DNA of 64,000 bases from Cycas panzhihuaensis (GCA_023213395.1 CM041465.1:67587741-67651740); one strand, 5' to 3'. Counted from the first letter of the stretch, positions 1 through 11,576 are shown. Numbers and translations: made by a program. The notes: a model not told the origin generated them from the letters alone.

Positions 1-264
1 GGGCTAAAATGAGCCAAAGATAATTTGAAATGTATATACTATCTTTCAGATGAATGCCTTCATAAGGCAATGAAAAGCAACTTGATAATATATGATTCGA
101 GAATATTGTTTGCTAGTCAACTTTCATATAGGTTGAAATAAGCTTTGAAAAATAATAAAGTACTTTAAATACTAATATGTAATAGAATACAGCTTGAAGA
201 AGCTTTGAAAGTTTGAAATAAAGCCAAATAAACCTTCATTTTATGGACAAAATCATTAAAAGTA
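1..264 (-). other. Leader remnant of a gag-only retroelement
   Basis: AT-rich DNA without a gene. Its style (recurring AAGCTTTGAAA-like words, short A-rich blocks) matches 14128-16081 and the leader of the gag-only element at 41.3-43.8 kb. Because the copia element at 270-14122 has a perfect target duplication, this stretch and 14128 onward were contiguous before that insertion. It is therefore read as part of the untranslated leader of a minus-strand element whose 5' LTR is at 16106-16429. The assignment is by composition and position, not by a diagnostic motif. Confidence 0.45.
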
Positions 265-269
265 AATGT
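265..269. repeat. Target-site duplication (AATGT), left copy
   Basis: AATGT immediately precedes the TG of the copia LTR and is repeated exactly at 14123-14127, directly after the CA of the other LTR. Confidence 0.9.
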
Positions 270-643
270 TGAGAAAATAACAAGATCTAAATACATGTGT
301 CTTGATTCGAGTATAATAATCAAAATATTCTATAAATTAAGAAACTAAACAAGAAGAATAATCATGCAATGGTACGGGTGAATTCATTACACCGTAGGCT
401 CTCTCTTGGGCAGAGCTTCTACATTAACCAAAATCCAATATGTAGTACAAAGGTGAAAGCCAATATGTATAGCCATCTGCCAAGATTATAAGGTATTATG
501 ATAGGCTAACTTAATAGCACAAGAGGTGGACCCGACCTCACTATCTAATATGATTTAATTACATAAAAGGGTCTATTAATACAATATAATCATGAATTTA
601 CATAAACAAGAATAAATGGAGGAGATATTACAATGTTTTAACA
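270..643 (-). repeat. Copia 3' LTR
   Basis: 374 bp, aligned without gaps to 13749-14122. It starts TGAGAAAATA and ends GTTTTAACA on the plus strand. Most differences from the 5' LTR are transitions. The pol stop codon (TAA on the minus strand) lies just inside this LTR at 638-640. Confidence 0.93.
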
Positions 644-1180
644 CCCTCCCTTAATAGCAACTTCATTTCTTCGAATGCCGAAGTCAAATCTAAACCGTTC
701 AAACTTTGATTTACCAAGTGCTTTAGTGAAGATGTCTGTAACCCGGTCTTCAGTAGGACGGTAAATGAGATCAACTTCTCTATTTTGGACATGCTCATGG
801 ATGAAGTGATAATGGACCTCAATGTGCTTAGCTCTAGCATGGAATACATGATTCTTTCTCATCTTCAACACACTTTTATTGTCATAGTATAGTATGTTTA
901 GTGAATTTTGTTGAAGTCCAATCTCGACGAGAATCCTTTTGAGCTAAATCAACTTGGTTATAGCATGGACAACTTCTTTATATTCTGCTTCAGTAGAGGA
1001 AAGGGTAACAGTGGACTATTTTTTATAGCTCCACGAGATTACAGTTGAGTTCAAATCAAAATAATAGACTGAAGTTGAATAGCATGTGTCTTGGCAACTA
1101 GCCCAATCAGCATCTGTATATCCATTTAGAATATATGATTCAGTCTTATTATACTTAAGGCCAAACAAATGAGTACCATG
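638..1180 (-). pseudogene. pol: Copia RNase H domain (end of pol)
   Basis: Degrades RNA in the RNA-DNA hybrid during reverse transcription. On the minus strand the copia RNase H blocks are recognisable: YTDADWA near 1120 (first Asp), LSSTEAEY near 990 (Glu), YYDNKS near 880 (Asp), then HARAKHIEVHYHFIHE and the closing FTKALGKSKFERFR block. The catalytic acidic residues are present, but the frame contains stops (for example before STVTLSS) and a shift near 870. The last codons cross the polypurine tract and stop at 638-640, inside the LTR. Nothing suggests it is still functional. Confidence 0.88.
644..653 (-). other. Copia polypurine tract
   Basis: On the minus strand this reads TAAGGGAGGG directly before the 3' LTR. 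It is the expected position for the plus-strand DNA primer. The pol reading frame runs through it. Confidence 0.85.
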
Positions 1181-1289
1181 AATATATTTAAGTATCCTAG
1201 TGGCTGCTTTCTAATGAGATGTTTTAGGTTGTGACATATACCTATAGTAGATCCCTATTGCATATGAGTTGCCTGGGCAAGTATGAGTG

Positions 1290-2175
1290 AGATAAATGAG
1301 ACTCCCAACTAACTGCTACTATAAAGTAGGATCAAAAGGTTTTCCTTATTCATCCAAGTTTAACTTGGTTCATGTCTTCATAGGAGTTGGTGCAGGCTTA
1401 CATTCAGTCATCCTAAATCTTTCCAATAGTTTATTATCATACTTGGTTTGAGTTAGGAGGATTTGTCCTAGTTCTTGCCAAACTTTAATTCCAAGGAAGT
1501 AATGAACCAAGCTAAGGTCAGCCATCTTAAAATTGCTTTTCAACTCTGATTGGAACCAAGAAATTCCATTTGTATTATTATCAGTGATAGCAAGATCATC
1601 CACATAAAGTATAATGATGGTGATCAAATTATCTCTAACCTAAATATAGAGATCAGGGTCAGAGGGTGAATGATTAAATCTATGCTAAGTGAGAAATGCA
1701 TCTATCTTTTCATACTAGGTACATGGTGCTTGCTTGAGTCCATAAAGGGCTTTCTTGAGTTTGCAAACTAAGTGTTCTTGTCCTGGAACAACATAGCCTA
1801 GGGGTTGTTTCAAGAAAACCTCTTCTTTAAGCTCTTTATTGAGGAAAGCACTCTTCACATCCATTTGGTAGACAGGCCATCCAAATTGAGCTACTAAGGA
1901 CATAACCAAATAGAATATGGTCATGTTAACTACTGGTGCAAAGGTCTCATCATAGTCAACCCCCTCCTGTTGTTTAAAACCGCTTGTAATAAGGTGAGCT
2001 TTGTGATACTCTACGGTACCATCTATATGAAACTTTATCTTATACAACCATCTACAGTCAATTACTTTCTTTCCAGGTGGCAATTCAGTTAGCTCCCCAA
2101 GTGTCATTTTTTAAGATAGAGTTCATCTCTTCATCCACAGTTACTTTCCACGTTTGGTCTTTGACTGCCTCCTCA
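1290..2175 (-). pseudogene. pol: Copia reverse transcriptase domain
   Basis: RNA-dependent DNA polymerase of the element. The N-terminal block before a frame break near 2098 contains DEEMNSILKNDTW. After it come LPPGKKVIDCRWLYKIK, the YQMDVKSAFLNKEL block and KALYGLKQAP. The catalytic YVDD box lies at about 1596-1607, followed by YFLGIKVWQ. The break near 2098 sits in a run of four G on the minus strand, which suggests a single-base slip. A second break separates KQAP from YVDD (about 1630-1715). Family length and block order match plant copia RT. Confidence 0.9.
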
Positions 2176-2474
2176 AACATGGAAGGTTCAAGAGTTTCAA
2201 GGACACATGCCATGAAGGTAAACTTTATATAGTGTCTCATCTTGGAAGGCCTCTTTACAGCTATGGGAGGAGGAGGAGCATCCTTTAAAAATTGTTGTAT
2301 CCACTTAGGAGGTGGCTAAAAGTTGGTGGCTTCTACCTGAAGGTCATCAACTAAAATGGGAGGTAAATTTGTACTTGCTTAAGTAGATGAAAAAGAAGCT
2401 GTTGGAACTGATTATGCACCAAGAGTGTAGGAGTAAGCTGGTAGAAGTGGATCCAAAGTTTATGCAAGGGTCAC

Positions 2475-3440
2475 TTATATCACACCAACTTCATCTTCTA
2501 CTACAATCTGATATGGTGGAGGTGTCAATACTTGTGGTTCTTCTATAAAGATTACATCCCATGTCATGTAAGCTTGGTTACCAACTGTGTTAAAGACTTT
2601 GTAGGCTTTGCAACTAGGTACATAGTCAACGAAGATACACCTAAGGCTTTTATCATCAAGTTTCTTCCTATTATCCTTTGGCATATATTTGTATATCGTA
2701 CATCCAAAGATCCTTAAGTAAGCTATAGATGGTTTCTAACCTGACCAAGCTTCTTCAAAAGTAATGTTCCTAACTGCAACTGTAGCACTTATGTTGGTTA
2801 GGTAAGTAGTCATGGTAATGACATCAGCCCAAAATCTCGTGGCAAGATTGACTACACTAAGCATGACTTTTCCTTTATTAATCAAAGTTTAATTCATCCT
2901 TTCAACTACACTATTCTACTAAGGTTTGTGAAGAATAGAGAATTAATGTTGGATGCCATGTTCTTTGCAAAAATTATTGAACTGATTTGAAATGTACTCA
3001 CCACTATTGTCAAATCTAAGGGTCTTGATTCTCATCCTGCTTTCATTTTCAGCAACAACTTTGAACTCTTTGAATCTATCCAAGGCTTGATATTTATTTC
3101 TCAAGAAGTAGACCCATACTTTCCTTGAGAAGTCATCTATGAAGGTAATGAAATACCAACTACCATTAAGAGATTAGGTGGTCATAGGCCCACAAATATA
3201 AGAATATACCAACTCTAATGGTTGTGAAGCTCTTTAAGTAATCTTGGAAGGAAAATTTTCTCTTTGCTGCTTTCCCTTTAGGCATGCCTCACATATGTTC
3301 CTATATCTCTTGATTTTAGGTAGGTCATATATCATTTTAAGCCTAGACATGAGATTCAATCTTTTCATATTAAAACAAACTAAAATTTGATGCCATACGT
3401 GGTCTTTAGATCTATTTGTGGTCACTTACTCCTTTGAGTA
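2475..3440 (-). pseudogene. pol: Copia integrase (zinc domain and core)
   Basis: Inserts the cDNA into the chromosome. The minus strand shows a GAG-pre-integrase region with ICEACLKGKQQ (the Cys pair of the zinc domain; the usual first His pair is damaged), then the core. Of the DDE triad, the second Asp (LRFDNSGEY, near 3000) and the Glu (VVERMN, near 2900) are visible. The first Asp appears lost: the block reads YSYICGPM where the family normally has Asp just before xCGPM. The C-terminal part (KSLRCIFVDY, AYKVFN) is in good frame at 2475-2684. There are several stops, so it is a dead copy. Confidence 0.87.
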
Positions 3441-3769
3441 GGAGCATTCTCCTAGTTCATGTATGTAAGGGAACTCTTCCTTAATTACATCCTTCTCCTT
3501 ATCACATTGAGTTGTGTTGGCGATTGAGCAAGATTCATGTTGGGGAGTAGTGGAAAGAGGGACTCCATATAGCCTATATAATCCACCATCTTCATATCAT
3601 GTGGCCACAAGTTTGCTTGTAGTATGGTTTGTAATTCTGCAAATGCCCTAGCTAAAGAGAACATCTAAGTTCTGCTTATCCATTTGACTGATGGAAAGTA
3701 GGTTCATCTTCATACCAGGTACAAGGAACACATTACTAATGTGGTGTCTAATGTTGGAGCCCTTCAATG

Positions 3770-4720
3770 TGACTGGTGCCTAACTAATTTTGATCATATT
3801 ATAAGTCATGTTATCCCCAAATATGACTATTTCAGTGTTGATTGGTTGGGTCTCTTCCAACATTTCTTCAGAACCTGTCATATGTCTTATTGCACCAGAA
3901 TCAAGAAGCCATGTGGTCTCATCAAGTTCAGTGGACAATGCTGCAAAAAATAGGTTATGGGATGAGGAGTCTTGACCATCTTCCATATTTCCACCTTGTT
4001 GTTGATTATATGATTGGTTCCTTTGACTCATGTTTATGAATTGTTGCCTATTTTGAGGTATTTAACCTATAGTGGGCCTTGGATTCCAATTCTGTTGATA
4101 GAATTGACCTTGAGGTTGATATGATGGCCCCTCTTATGGGTGGAAAGGGCCTTCTTGTTTTGAACTAGACCACCATATTGATAATATGGGCCTCCTTGTT
4201 ATGGAAAAGGGGCTCCTTAAGGAGGGCATTGTCCTCCTTGTTGATAAGAAACTCCTTATCTTCATTTATTGTAATTAGGGCCTACTTAATGGTATGAAGG
4301 TGCCCCTTATTGATAATTGGAGGTTGATAGACTATCCCATATGCTTGGCTCCCTTAGTTTTGCAAGAGTTGTAAATCGGCTTATCTTCTTTGACATTCAA
4401 CAGCTAGGTGACCAGATTTTCCATAGTAGAGATAGGTTATATTTTGTTTACCCTACTAATTCTTTGGATACTTTCTCTGTGGTTGATGTTGTAATTATTG
4501 AAGCTACTGATTTAGACAGGAGAAGGAGGAGTTGCCAATAAGATGCTACTGAGTTGGGTGCTTATGTAACTCTTATAATATAGAGAGAGAGAGTCCAAGA
4601 GTTGAGCTAAGTCTTATTGCTGACTAAATTTTTGGGCTGCTCTATTAATAATCTTGTCCTTTTTTGAGTTCTAGGCTGCAAAGGCTAGAGCTTATTCAGA
4701 TGTTGATGTCACCCCTAGTT
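3770..4720 (-). pseudogene. Copia gag C-terminus and aspartic protease
   Basis: The protease active site reads WLLDSGAIRHMTG on the minus strand (Asp codon at 3900-3902), the usual copia form of the D-S/T-G catalytic turn. It matures the Gag-Pol polyprotein. Upstream (4040-4700) is a Gln/Pro/Tyr-rich stretch that fits the gag tail before protease, in broken frames. No clean CCHC knuckle could be read there. Downstream the frame leads toward the integrase zinc domain. Confidence 0.8.
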
Positions 4721-5106
4721 GATTGAGAATATTTTCCTCTTATAGCAAGAGCCCCTCAAAGGTTATGAAGTCCATCTTAGAGTAGTTGTCATATAACTTA
4801 AAAATAAAGGAGTTGTATTCAATGGGTAAAATGTTTATAATACTTGAGATTAGATCATAGTCAGAAGGTAGCTCACCAAGGATAATTAATTAGTTTCTAA
4901 TAGTTTTGACTTCAGTTAAATGATTTGTAATATTTTTGGTAAAAGGCATGGCAAATAGACGAGCCTTAAGGGTAAGAGACCTAGATTCGTCCTTCCTCTC
5001 ATAGAGTGAACAAGGTATGGTCCAAGCTTCATTTGAGCATTGTGTTGTTTCAATGTTTTGATCCACTTGGTCTTTAACTATCAAGTGGAGGAAGGATAAT
5101 GCTATG
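4720..5106 (-). pseudogene. gag: Copia gag, 3' portion (after the gypsy insertion)
   Basis: Minus-strand reading resembles the UBN2/retrotrans-gag domain of plant copia Gag. It contains TTQCSNEAWTIPCSLYE (the conserved EAW block), LTLKARLFAMPF and then TEVKTIRN. Gag forms the virus-like particle. The N-terminal portion lies at 11582-11797, on the other side of the nested chromovirus; the two portions were adjacent before that insertion. A stop follows the TIRN block, and frames are broken beyond it. Confidence 0.82.
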
Positions 5107-5111
5107 TTATT
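5107..5111. repeat. Target-site duplication of the nested gypsy element, left copy
   Basis: TTATT before the 5' LTR compares with TTATC after the 3' LTR at 11577-11581. Four of five bases match. Confidence 0.7.
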
Positions 5112-5457
5112 TGTAATATAACCCCACCTTTCCTTAGCATTAGCAAGTGGGAGCCACCACTAAGTAAGGATTAAGGTGTTTATTAATATATGTATATGGA
5201 TCACTAAGTTGTCCAATAAGATGTAAGCCCGTTAGGGCCACCAATAGAATCATAAGGATGAAGACCCTTACTTGTGTATTTAAAGGGTTAAATCACTTTT
5301 AATGTTATTAAGTATGGTATCTTGAAAGAGAAAGTACTTCGGTACTCATTTTGGCGATTCACTATCTGTGATCTACTTGCGCATTTGTATTATTTTGGCT
5401 TCATTTTCTACTAATCTTTGTACTTGCAAGTCCAGATTTCTAAGAAGGAACAATCCA
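5112..5457 (+). repeat. Chromovirus 5' LTR
   Basis: 346 bp, TGTAATATAA...AATCCA. A TATA-like TATTTAAAG lies near 5278. It pairs without gaps with 11231-11576. Confidence 0.92.
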
Positions 5458-5472
5458 AGTGATATCAAAGCT
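5458..5472 (+). other. Chromovirus primer-binding site
   Basis: AGTGATATCAAAGCT follows the LTR directly and resembles TGGTATCAGAGC, complementary to the 3' end of initiator-Met tRNA, with a few mismatches. Confidence 0.7.
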
Positions 5473-6737
5473 ACATCGCGATCATAGGAAGTTGCCTAGA
5501 AAGCAAAAAAATTTTTTCTATATGATTGAGTACTCTCTCTACCTAGGTAGAGATTGAGGAAAGACCTTCACTTAGTACTCTCTCTAAGGAGATTAAGGGG
5601 CAGTAGCAGGACAAATTAGAGGTCACAAAGTGAAGGGGAATTTCTTCCTTTAGGTAACACAAGCAGTTTATTTCTTCTAGATTCAATTCAGTTTTTAGTT
5701 TTCTTTTTCCGAATTGAGATATATTCTAAGGGTAGATAATACCGTTGGGCGACTACCCTTTGTTTCCCCTCCCACCTCTCCTTCCCTAGTAGATAACACC
5801 ACTGTGTGGCTACCCAAGTAGTTAAGTAGAGACCCTATGCTGGGGGTCTTTAAATATCATAAGGATCTATCATTCTGGCTAAGTGCATCATGGCTTTTCT
5901 ACCCCTTACATGAAGGACTAGAGATAACACTCATGAACCAAGCCTTAGACAAACCCTAGCAACGGAAGTGTGCCTCCATTTACCTTTGGGTATACAGGAG
6001 GATCCATTTAGGATCCTAAAACCCTCCCTAATATAAGTAAACTATTGGTCATTAAAGTCTTGTAGTGTAGTGGTTAGTGGTTAGTGCCACGAAGTTACCT
6101 GCCCAAACTTCTGCATCTGAAGTTTATTGGTAGGCCTATAAGACCAAGCACACCTCATCTTTCAGTGGGTAGGACACTTCTGATCATTCCCACCCCGCTT
6201 TCCCTGCCCCGATTTTAATTAAGATCATAAGCCACTTACTGCCTAAATTCAAAACTTGTCAGAATAGTCAAGCTTCCAAGACCAGAAAAAAAAAAAAAAG
6301 GAAAGAAAAGAAAAAAGAAAAACTCCACTTAGTCATTACTCACGGTGCAAAAAGAGAAAAAAATTTACACTTATAACTCATATACCTCAATTTGATTGGA
6401 GTATCGTAAGGGTCATTTCGCACTAGGTTAGTTTATGCCCCTAATTTTTACTCTTTTCATACACAGGCCACTAGTGGGCCCCACCACTTCAAATTCACCT
6501 TAAAACTCATACACCCCATTTTGATGAGTTTTTTGTGCTCTTTCTAGTGGGCCAAATATCTTGCTTATGTAATTTGGGGTCAACAGGCTATAGACACCTC
6601 ACATTCCCTTATTTGCCCCTTCTTTCCTTATAACAACTCCCTATTCTTATATCCCATTCTTTCTTACTCTATCCCACTTCGTTTATTTCCCTTCTCTTTA
6701 CTTGTTCCCACTTCTTTAATCCCTTTCTTTGGCTCCA
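5473..6737 (+). other. Chromovirus leader without a gene
   Basis: Untranslated leader between primer site and gag. It holds an A-rich run near 6283-6320 and pyrimidine-rich DNA near 6600-6720. No ORF is supported here. Confidence 0.6.
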
Positions 6738-7700
6738 ATGGCAAAACTCAAATAGAGAAAATTTTTGAGTTGACCAACAACTTGTCTAACTTCAAAACAG
6801 AGGTCAAAGATAGACTCAACAACATGCCTATCAAATCTAACCTGGATGTCACTAGGTGAGAGATTCTTAGTCAGCTTCAATAGTTGTTTCCACCTCAACT
6901 CCAAAGCATAAGAACTTCTAACTCAATAAGCAGCCAACCTCCCCCTTTGTAAGGAAGTAATATAGGAGGTTCTCCACCAAGACAACCCTTTTTCCACCAT
7001 AAAATCAACATTCCTACCTTTGATCCAGATGTGAATAGGGAGTGCACTCGAAGCTGGATTAACAAGTTAGAATCCTACTTCACTATTCACCCGATGTCAG
7101 AAGAGGACTAACTCTTATACGCTTCCATTCACTTAGATGGTCGAGCTCACCATTGGTTTAACTAGTGGAAGTGAGAATATCCCTCTCACCAAACATGGTC
7201 CCACTTCACTAGTTGTTTCTTTAAACAATATGTAGATACATGGAGTCAATCTTTCTTCACACAACTCACTCGGCTTAAGGAGACCTCAATTGTAGAGGCT
7301 TACACGGATGAATTTCAAGTCTTATATAATTGCGTGCCACAAAGCTAAAACTTAGACAAACAAATCATGATTGATATTTTTATGTAAGGACTCCAAGACC
7401 ACATTCAGATGAGATTAAAGACAATGGAAATCTACTCCCTTAAGGAAGCTTTCAAATGGGCCTATGTAGTAGAAGCTGAGTTTGTAGCAGATAGACCTTT
7501 AACTATTCATCAGGATAACTCTTGGTCGTCACGCACTCGACAGTCAGACTTCCAACGACCTCGACCTCAACCTCGATTCGATGATACCTCCCATCCTCAA
7601 GCTAACTTCACACGTCCTTGGCCATGACAGGATGATTCTACCTGCCCATCTACTGATCGCCTGAATGATGACACATCCACTAAAAGAGTCCAAATTTCTC
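6738..7700 (+). pseudogene. gag: Chromovirus Gag
   Basis: Capsid protein of the element. In broken plus-strand frames the retrotransposon-gag domain is clear: INIPTFDPDVNR near 7005, SWINKLESYF, LDGRAHHWFN near 7130, then FFKQY, LTRLKETSIVEAYTDEF and GLQDHIQMRLKTM near 7390. The open stretch 7409-7627 is its end, an Arg/Pro-rich tail. Stops interrupt it at several Gln/Trp positions. No zinc knuckle could be read with confidence. The true start is uncertain; I place it at the first region with continuous similarity. Confidence 0.82.
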
Positions 7701-8400
7701 AAGCCAAACCATAATGCTGACTAGAGGCTAGCCTTTTTATTTAGTGTGTAGAAAAGTGGACTTATAAACATGGTTGCTTTTGCAAAGCATGGCGTATGGT
7801 TTTCTCCATCGACCCATCCCTCTCCCCTGATGATCCCTCTGGCTCTGACTCTGACCATGAGGCTGATGATGAAACCCATGATGAACCTACACCAGACCCC
7901 TACCAGAATATCTATATCTGCTGTCACCACCTCCTCCTGCCCTAAACCCCTAAGAGTTAGAGGCATCCTCCGTAAGACTCTAATATCTATCTTGATCGAT
8001 GATGGTGCATCACTTAACTTCATTGATATTTCGATAGCTAGACAACTCAACCTATATATTGTCCTAAAACCTGGCTTCATATGTTCTCTACCAGGGTACC
8101 AAAAACTTCATTATGTAGGTGTTATTAAAAACCTCCAAGTCCAAATTAGCTTATACCTTTTGGTGTTAGATTTCTATGCCTTATCAATGGGAGGATTCAA
8201 TGGTTGCAAATGCTAGGGACCTAAAGCATGAACAACCCACCTATAAATCCATTCATTAGCTTTAAAGATCACATGGGTTGAAATCACAAAATTTACAGAA
8301 TGCAATCATCCCTAACCAAGTGGTCTCTCGTGGACGTATGAAACTCCATCTTCAATCTCACCTAGGGTATATAGTTTGTCTCAATAATATTCAAATCACA
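7701..8400 (+). pseudogene. Chromovirus protease region
   Basis: The open stretch 7770-8216 contains ILIDDGASLNFID near 7990-8030. This corresponds to the D-S/T-G active site of retroviral-type aspartic protease, with the second residue changed to Asp. The upstream part is Ser/Asp/Glu-rich, like the gag-protease linker. The following 8217-8400 is frame-broken. Confidence 0.75.
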
Positions 8401-9364
8401 CCATAAATTCATCCACACATCTAGGATGTCATTACCCAATATGAACAAGTATTTGCCCCTCTGCCTACCACTACCCCTCCCAACTATGGTTTCTATCATA
8501 TAATTAACCTCCAATCTAACCATGACCCTATGAGCCTTCGACCTTACTATAACTCATACTTCCAAAAGAATGAAATTGAGAAACTCAAAAATGAGCTCCT
8601 CGACATGGGCATAATCCAACTAAGTAAAAGCCCTTATGTAGCCCCAATTGTCTTATTTGGGAAGAAGGATGGCTCCTTTCACCTTTGCATTGACTATAGG
8701 GAATTAAATAAGATTACCATTAAAAATAAGTTTCCCACCCCTTGCATAGATGACATGCTGGACGAAATCCATGGTACAACCAATTTTTCTAAGTTAGACC
8801 TCCAATCTGGGTACTACCAAATCCCAATTGCCCTACAGGATTGCCATAAGATAGTATTTCACACACATCATGGCCATTTGGGTTTTGTACAATGCCCTTT
8901 GGCCTTGTAATGCCCTGACAACCTTCCAAGCTCTCATGAATAAAATCTTTGGCCCCTACCTTTGAAAGTTTTTTATAGTTTTCTTCAATGACATTCTTAT
9001 TTATAGTGCCTACTTGGATCACCATATCCAAAACCTAGAAATTGTTCTCTAAATATTACAAAACCACCAGCTCTATGCAAAACTATCTAAGTGTGAGTTT
9101 GGACAATTAAAACTCAATTATTTAGGTCACATCATATCATTAGAAGGGGTACGCATAGACCCTGATAAAATATCGGTCATCACAACATGGCCAACACCTA
9201 CCACTCTTACCAAACTGTGAGCATTCCTTTGGCTCACTAGTTTTTATCAACACTTCGTGCGTAATTATGCTACTCTTTCTGCCCCATTAACCAGCCTCCT
9301 TCAAAAAGAGGCTTTCTAATGGTCTCCAGAAGCAAATGTTACTTTTTCTCACCTCAAGGTTGTA
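8401..9364 (+). pseudogene. pol: Chromovirus reverse transcriptase
   Basis: Reads SKSPYVAPIVLFGKKDGSF, DYRELNKITIKNKFP and FSKLDLQSGYYQIPI (8530-8890), then a frame change near 8905. The catalytic box is FFNDILIYS at 8981-9007. The usual FFDD has become FFND: the first of the two metal-binding Asp residues is AAT at 8987-8989, a single G-to-A change that should abolish activity. LSKCEFGQLKLNYLGHII follows. Order and spacing are normal for Ty3/gypsy. Confidence 0.9.
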
Positions 9365-9790
9365 ATGACCTCCACTCTAGTCCTCATCACTCCTAATTTT
9401 AACCAACACTTCCAACTTGAATGTGATGCTTCAGGGTTTGGTTTAGGCATCGTCCTAATGCAAGACTCTCATCCCATTGCATTTGAAAGCCTAAAATTAA
9501 AAGATCATGAGCTTTGTCTCTCTACATATCAGAAAGAGATGAAGGTTATTCTTCATACTATTAATAAATGGCAGCAATATCTCTTAGGCTGTAAGTTCAC
9601 TATTCTCACTGATCATCATAGCCTCTATAATTTATTGACTCAGCCACTCTTGTCTGAAGAACAAGCTAAGTGGGTCCACCGATTACAAGTCTTTGACTTC
9701 TTAATAGCATATAAAAAAGACAAAGACAATACAGTGGCAGATGCCCTTTCATGTCTTCACCCTGATGATAATGTTCCTAACCTAAGCCTC
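9365..9790 (+). pseudogene. pol: Chromovirus RNase H
   Basis: Open from 9365. It contains LECDASGFGLGIVL (first Asp), STYQKEMKVILHTINKW (Glu), FTILTDHHSLYNLL (Asp) and DNTVADALS at the end. The catalytic acidic positions of Ty3/gypsy RNase H are all present. It continues in the same frame into the integrase zinc domain and stops at 10034-10036. Confidence 0.9.
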
Positions 9791-10990
9791 CATGCCATTA
9801 GCAATCCCCAACCACTTTGGCTTGATGAACTATGCATTGAAAACCAAGCCCAGCCAGACTATCCTAATTGGAGAAAAAAAGTTCTCACCCATAAAGGTTG
9901 GTCAACCTTTAATAATCACCTCCTCTACCACAATCGTATCTTTGTCTATTCCTACTCCTCATTCATCCCTAAAATCCTAACAGAATACCACTTGTCCCCC
10001 CTTGGTGGCCACTCTGGCTTTGATAAGACTTATTAACAAATTTGCATAGATTTCTTTTGGCCCCATATGAATACCACCATATTCACCTTCGTTTTAGAAT
10101 GTGACACCTGTCAACGAAATAAAGTAGAGACCAAACCTCTCCCTAGCCTTCTCCAACCATTAAATATTCCTCAAGGCAAGTGGTAAGATATTGCCATGGA
10201 CTTCATCATGGGCCTACCTCCATCTACCGGATTTGACTCCATTTGGGTAGTCATTGATCGATTAATAAATACTCACACTTTCTCCTAGTGCACACCTCAT
10301 ATTCATCCTCATGTCTCGCTGACATGTATGTCTAATTCATATTTCACCTCCATGGCTTCCCATCATCTATCGTTTGTGACTGAGACCCTAAGTTTACTAG
10401 CTCCTTTTGGTAAGAACTCTTTAAGGCTATTGAAACCTCATTTAACATGAGTTCTTCCTACCACCCATAAATAGATGGCCAATCTGAGGTTCTAAACAAA
10501 ACTTTAGAAACTTATCTATGTTGCTTTACCTTAGAACACCAAGCTAAATGGACCTCATGGCTTACCCTAACTGAGTATTGGTATAACTCTTCCCATCATT
10601 CTACCATTGGTATGTCCCCTTTCTTGGCTCTTTATGGCTACTACCCACCTTCCCACCATACCCTAGCCATAAATTTTTGAACAACTTCTTTGCAAAAAAA
10701 GCTTCAAGAAATGGATCAAATCTTACATGTGCCTGAAATCAAATGAAGCAACTCATAGACCACCACTGATTCGATCGATCCTTTGATATTAGAGATCTAG
10801 TGTACCTTCACCTCCAACCTTATAAGTAACAATCCCTTAAGTCATATCAAGGGCATAAACTAAGCCCCTGCTACTATGGCCCTTATAAGATCCTGCACAA
10901 AATCAATAAAGTTACTTACTCCCTTCAACTCCCACCAAATACTAATATCCATAATGTTTTCCATGTGTCCTGCCTAAAAAAATACCTTGG
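9791..10990 (+). pseudogene. pol: Chromovirus integrase
   Basis: The HHCC zinc domain is visible (EYHLSPLGGHSG near 9985-10015, then CDTCQRNK near 10102). The core has AMDFIMGLPPSTGFD (first Asp, near 10200), DPKFTSSFW near 10385 with the second Asp just upstream and a stop in between, and DGQSEVLNKTLE near 10475 (Glu). The GMSPF and GYYPP blocks near 10610-10650 follow. The triad residues persist although the frame has many stops. The C-terminal region near 10850-10970 reads as the usual SYRLxLP / VFHVSCL style block. Confidence 0.87.
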
Positions 10991-11195
10991 CGCTAAAGTT
11001 ACATCCCACACAACCTTATCCATTCTCTCTGAAAAGTAAACTTTTATAATTCCTCCTGATAAAATCCTTTCCAATCGCTAGTTTTACCTTTGCAATCACA
11101 CTATTTCTGAACATTTGGTACAATGGGTCGACTGTGATACAGATGAAGCTACTTGGGAATCCAATGAGTTCATCCAATAACATCCTCATCTCCAA
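10991..11195 (+). pseudogene. Chromodomain at the integrase C-terminus
   Basis: The plus strand gives HLVQWVDCDTDEATWES at about 11109-11160, followed by NEFIQ. This is the chromodomain core (hydrophobic-V-x-W ... EATWE), which in chromoviruses guides integration toward heterochromatin by binding histone marks. It is preceded by an IPPDKILSNR-like start. Two stops interrupt it. It places the element in the chromovirus clade. Confidence 0.8.
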
Positions 11196-11217
11196 CGCTG
11201 TGAGGACTCAGCATCTC

Positions 11218-11230
11218 AAAGGGGGGGACC
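11218..11230 (+). other. Chromovirus polypurine tract
   Basis: AAAGGGGGGGACC directly precedes the 3' LTR. Confidence 0.85.
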
Positions 11231-11576
11231 TATAACATAACCCCACCTTTCCTTAGCATTAGTGAGTGGGAGCCACCAGCAAGTAAAGATTAAGGTGTTT
11301 ATTAAGATGTGTGTATGGATCACTAAGCTATCCAATAAGATGGAAGGCTGCTAGGGCCACCAATAGAATCACAGGGATGAAGACCCTTACTTGTGTATTT
11401 AAAAGGTTAAATCATTTGTAATGTTGTTGAGTATGGTATCTTGAAAGAGAAAGTACTTTGGTACTTATTTTGATAATTCACTATATGTGATCTGCTTGTG
11501 CATTTGCATTATTTTGGCTTCATTTTCTACTAATCTTCTCACTTGTAAGTCCTGATTTCTAAGAAGAAACATTCCA
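11231..11576 (+). repeat. Chromovirus 3' LTR
   Basis: 346 bp, aligned without gaps to 5112-5457. Its terminal TG has become TA; it ends ATTCCA. Confidence 0.92.

Larger units (their letters stand above)
5112..11576 (+). mobile_element. Ty3/gypsy chromovirus nested in copia gag
   Basis: Complete 6465-bp element in the opposite orientation to its host copia. Both LTRs are 346 bp and differ at about 39 positions (about 11%). A primer site at 5458-5472 resembles the initiator-Met type, and a polypurine tract lies at 11218-11230. Domains run gag, protease, reverse transcriptase, RNase H, integrase, chromodomain, the arrangement of plant chromoviruses. Many in-frame stops look like C-to-T changes of Gln/Arg codons. 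It must be younger than the copia copy it interrupts, although the LTR divergences are similar. Confidence 0.93.

Noticed and set aside
7721-8080. 119-codon minus-strand frame in the chromovirus
   Set aside because: Shadow of the protease region, which has the active-site motif on the plus strand.
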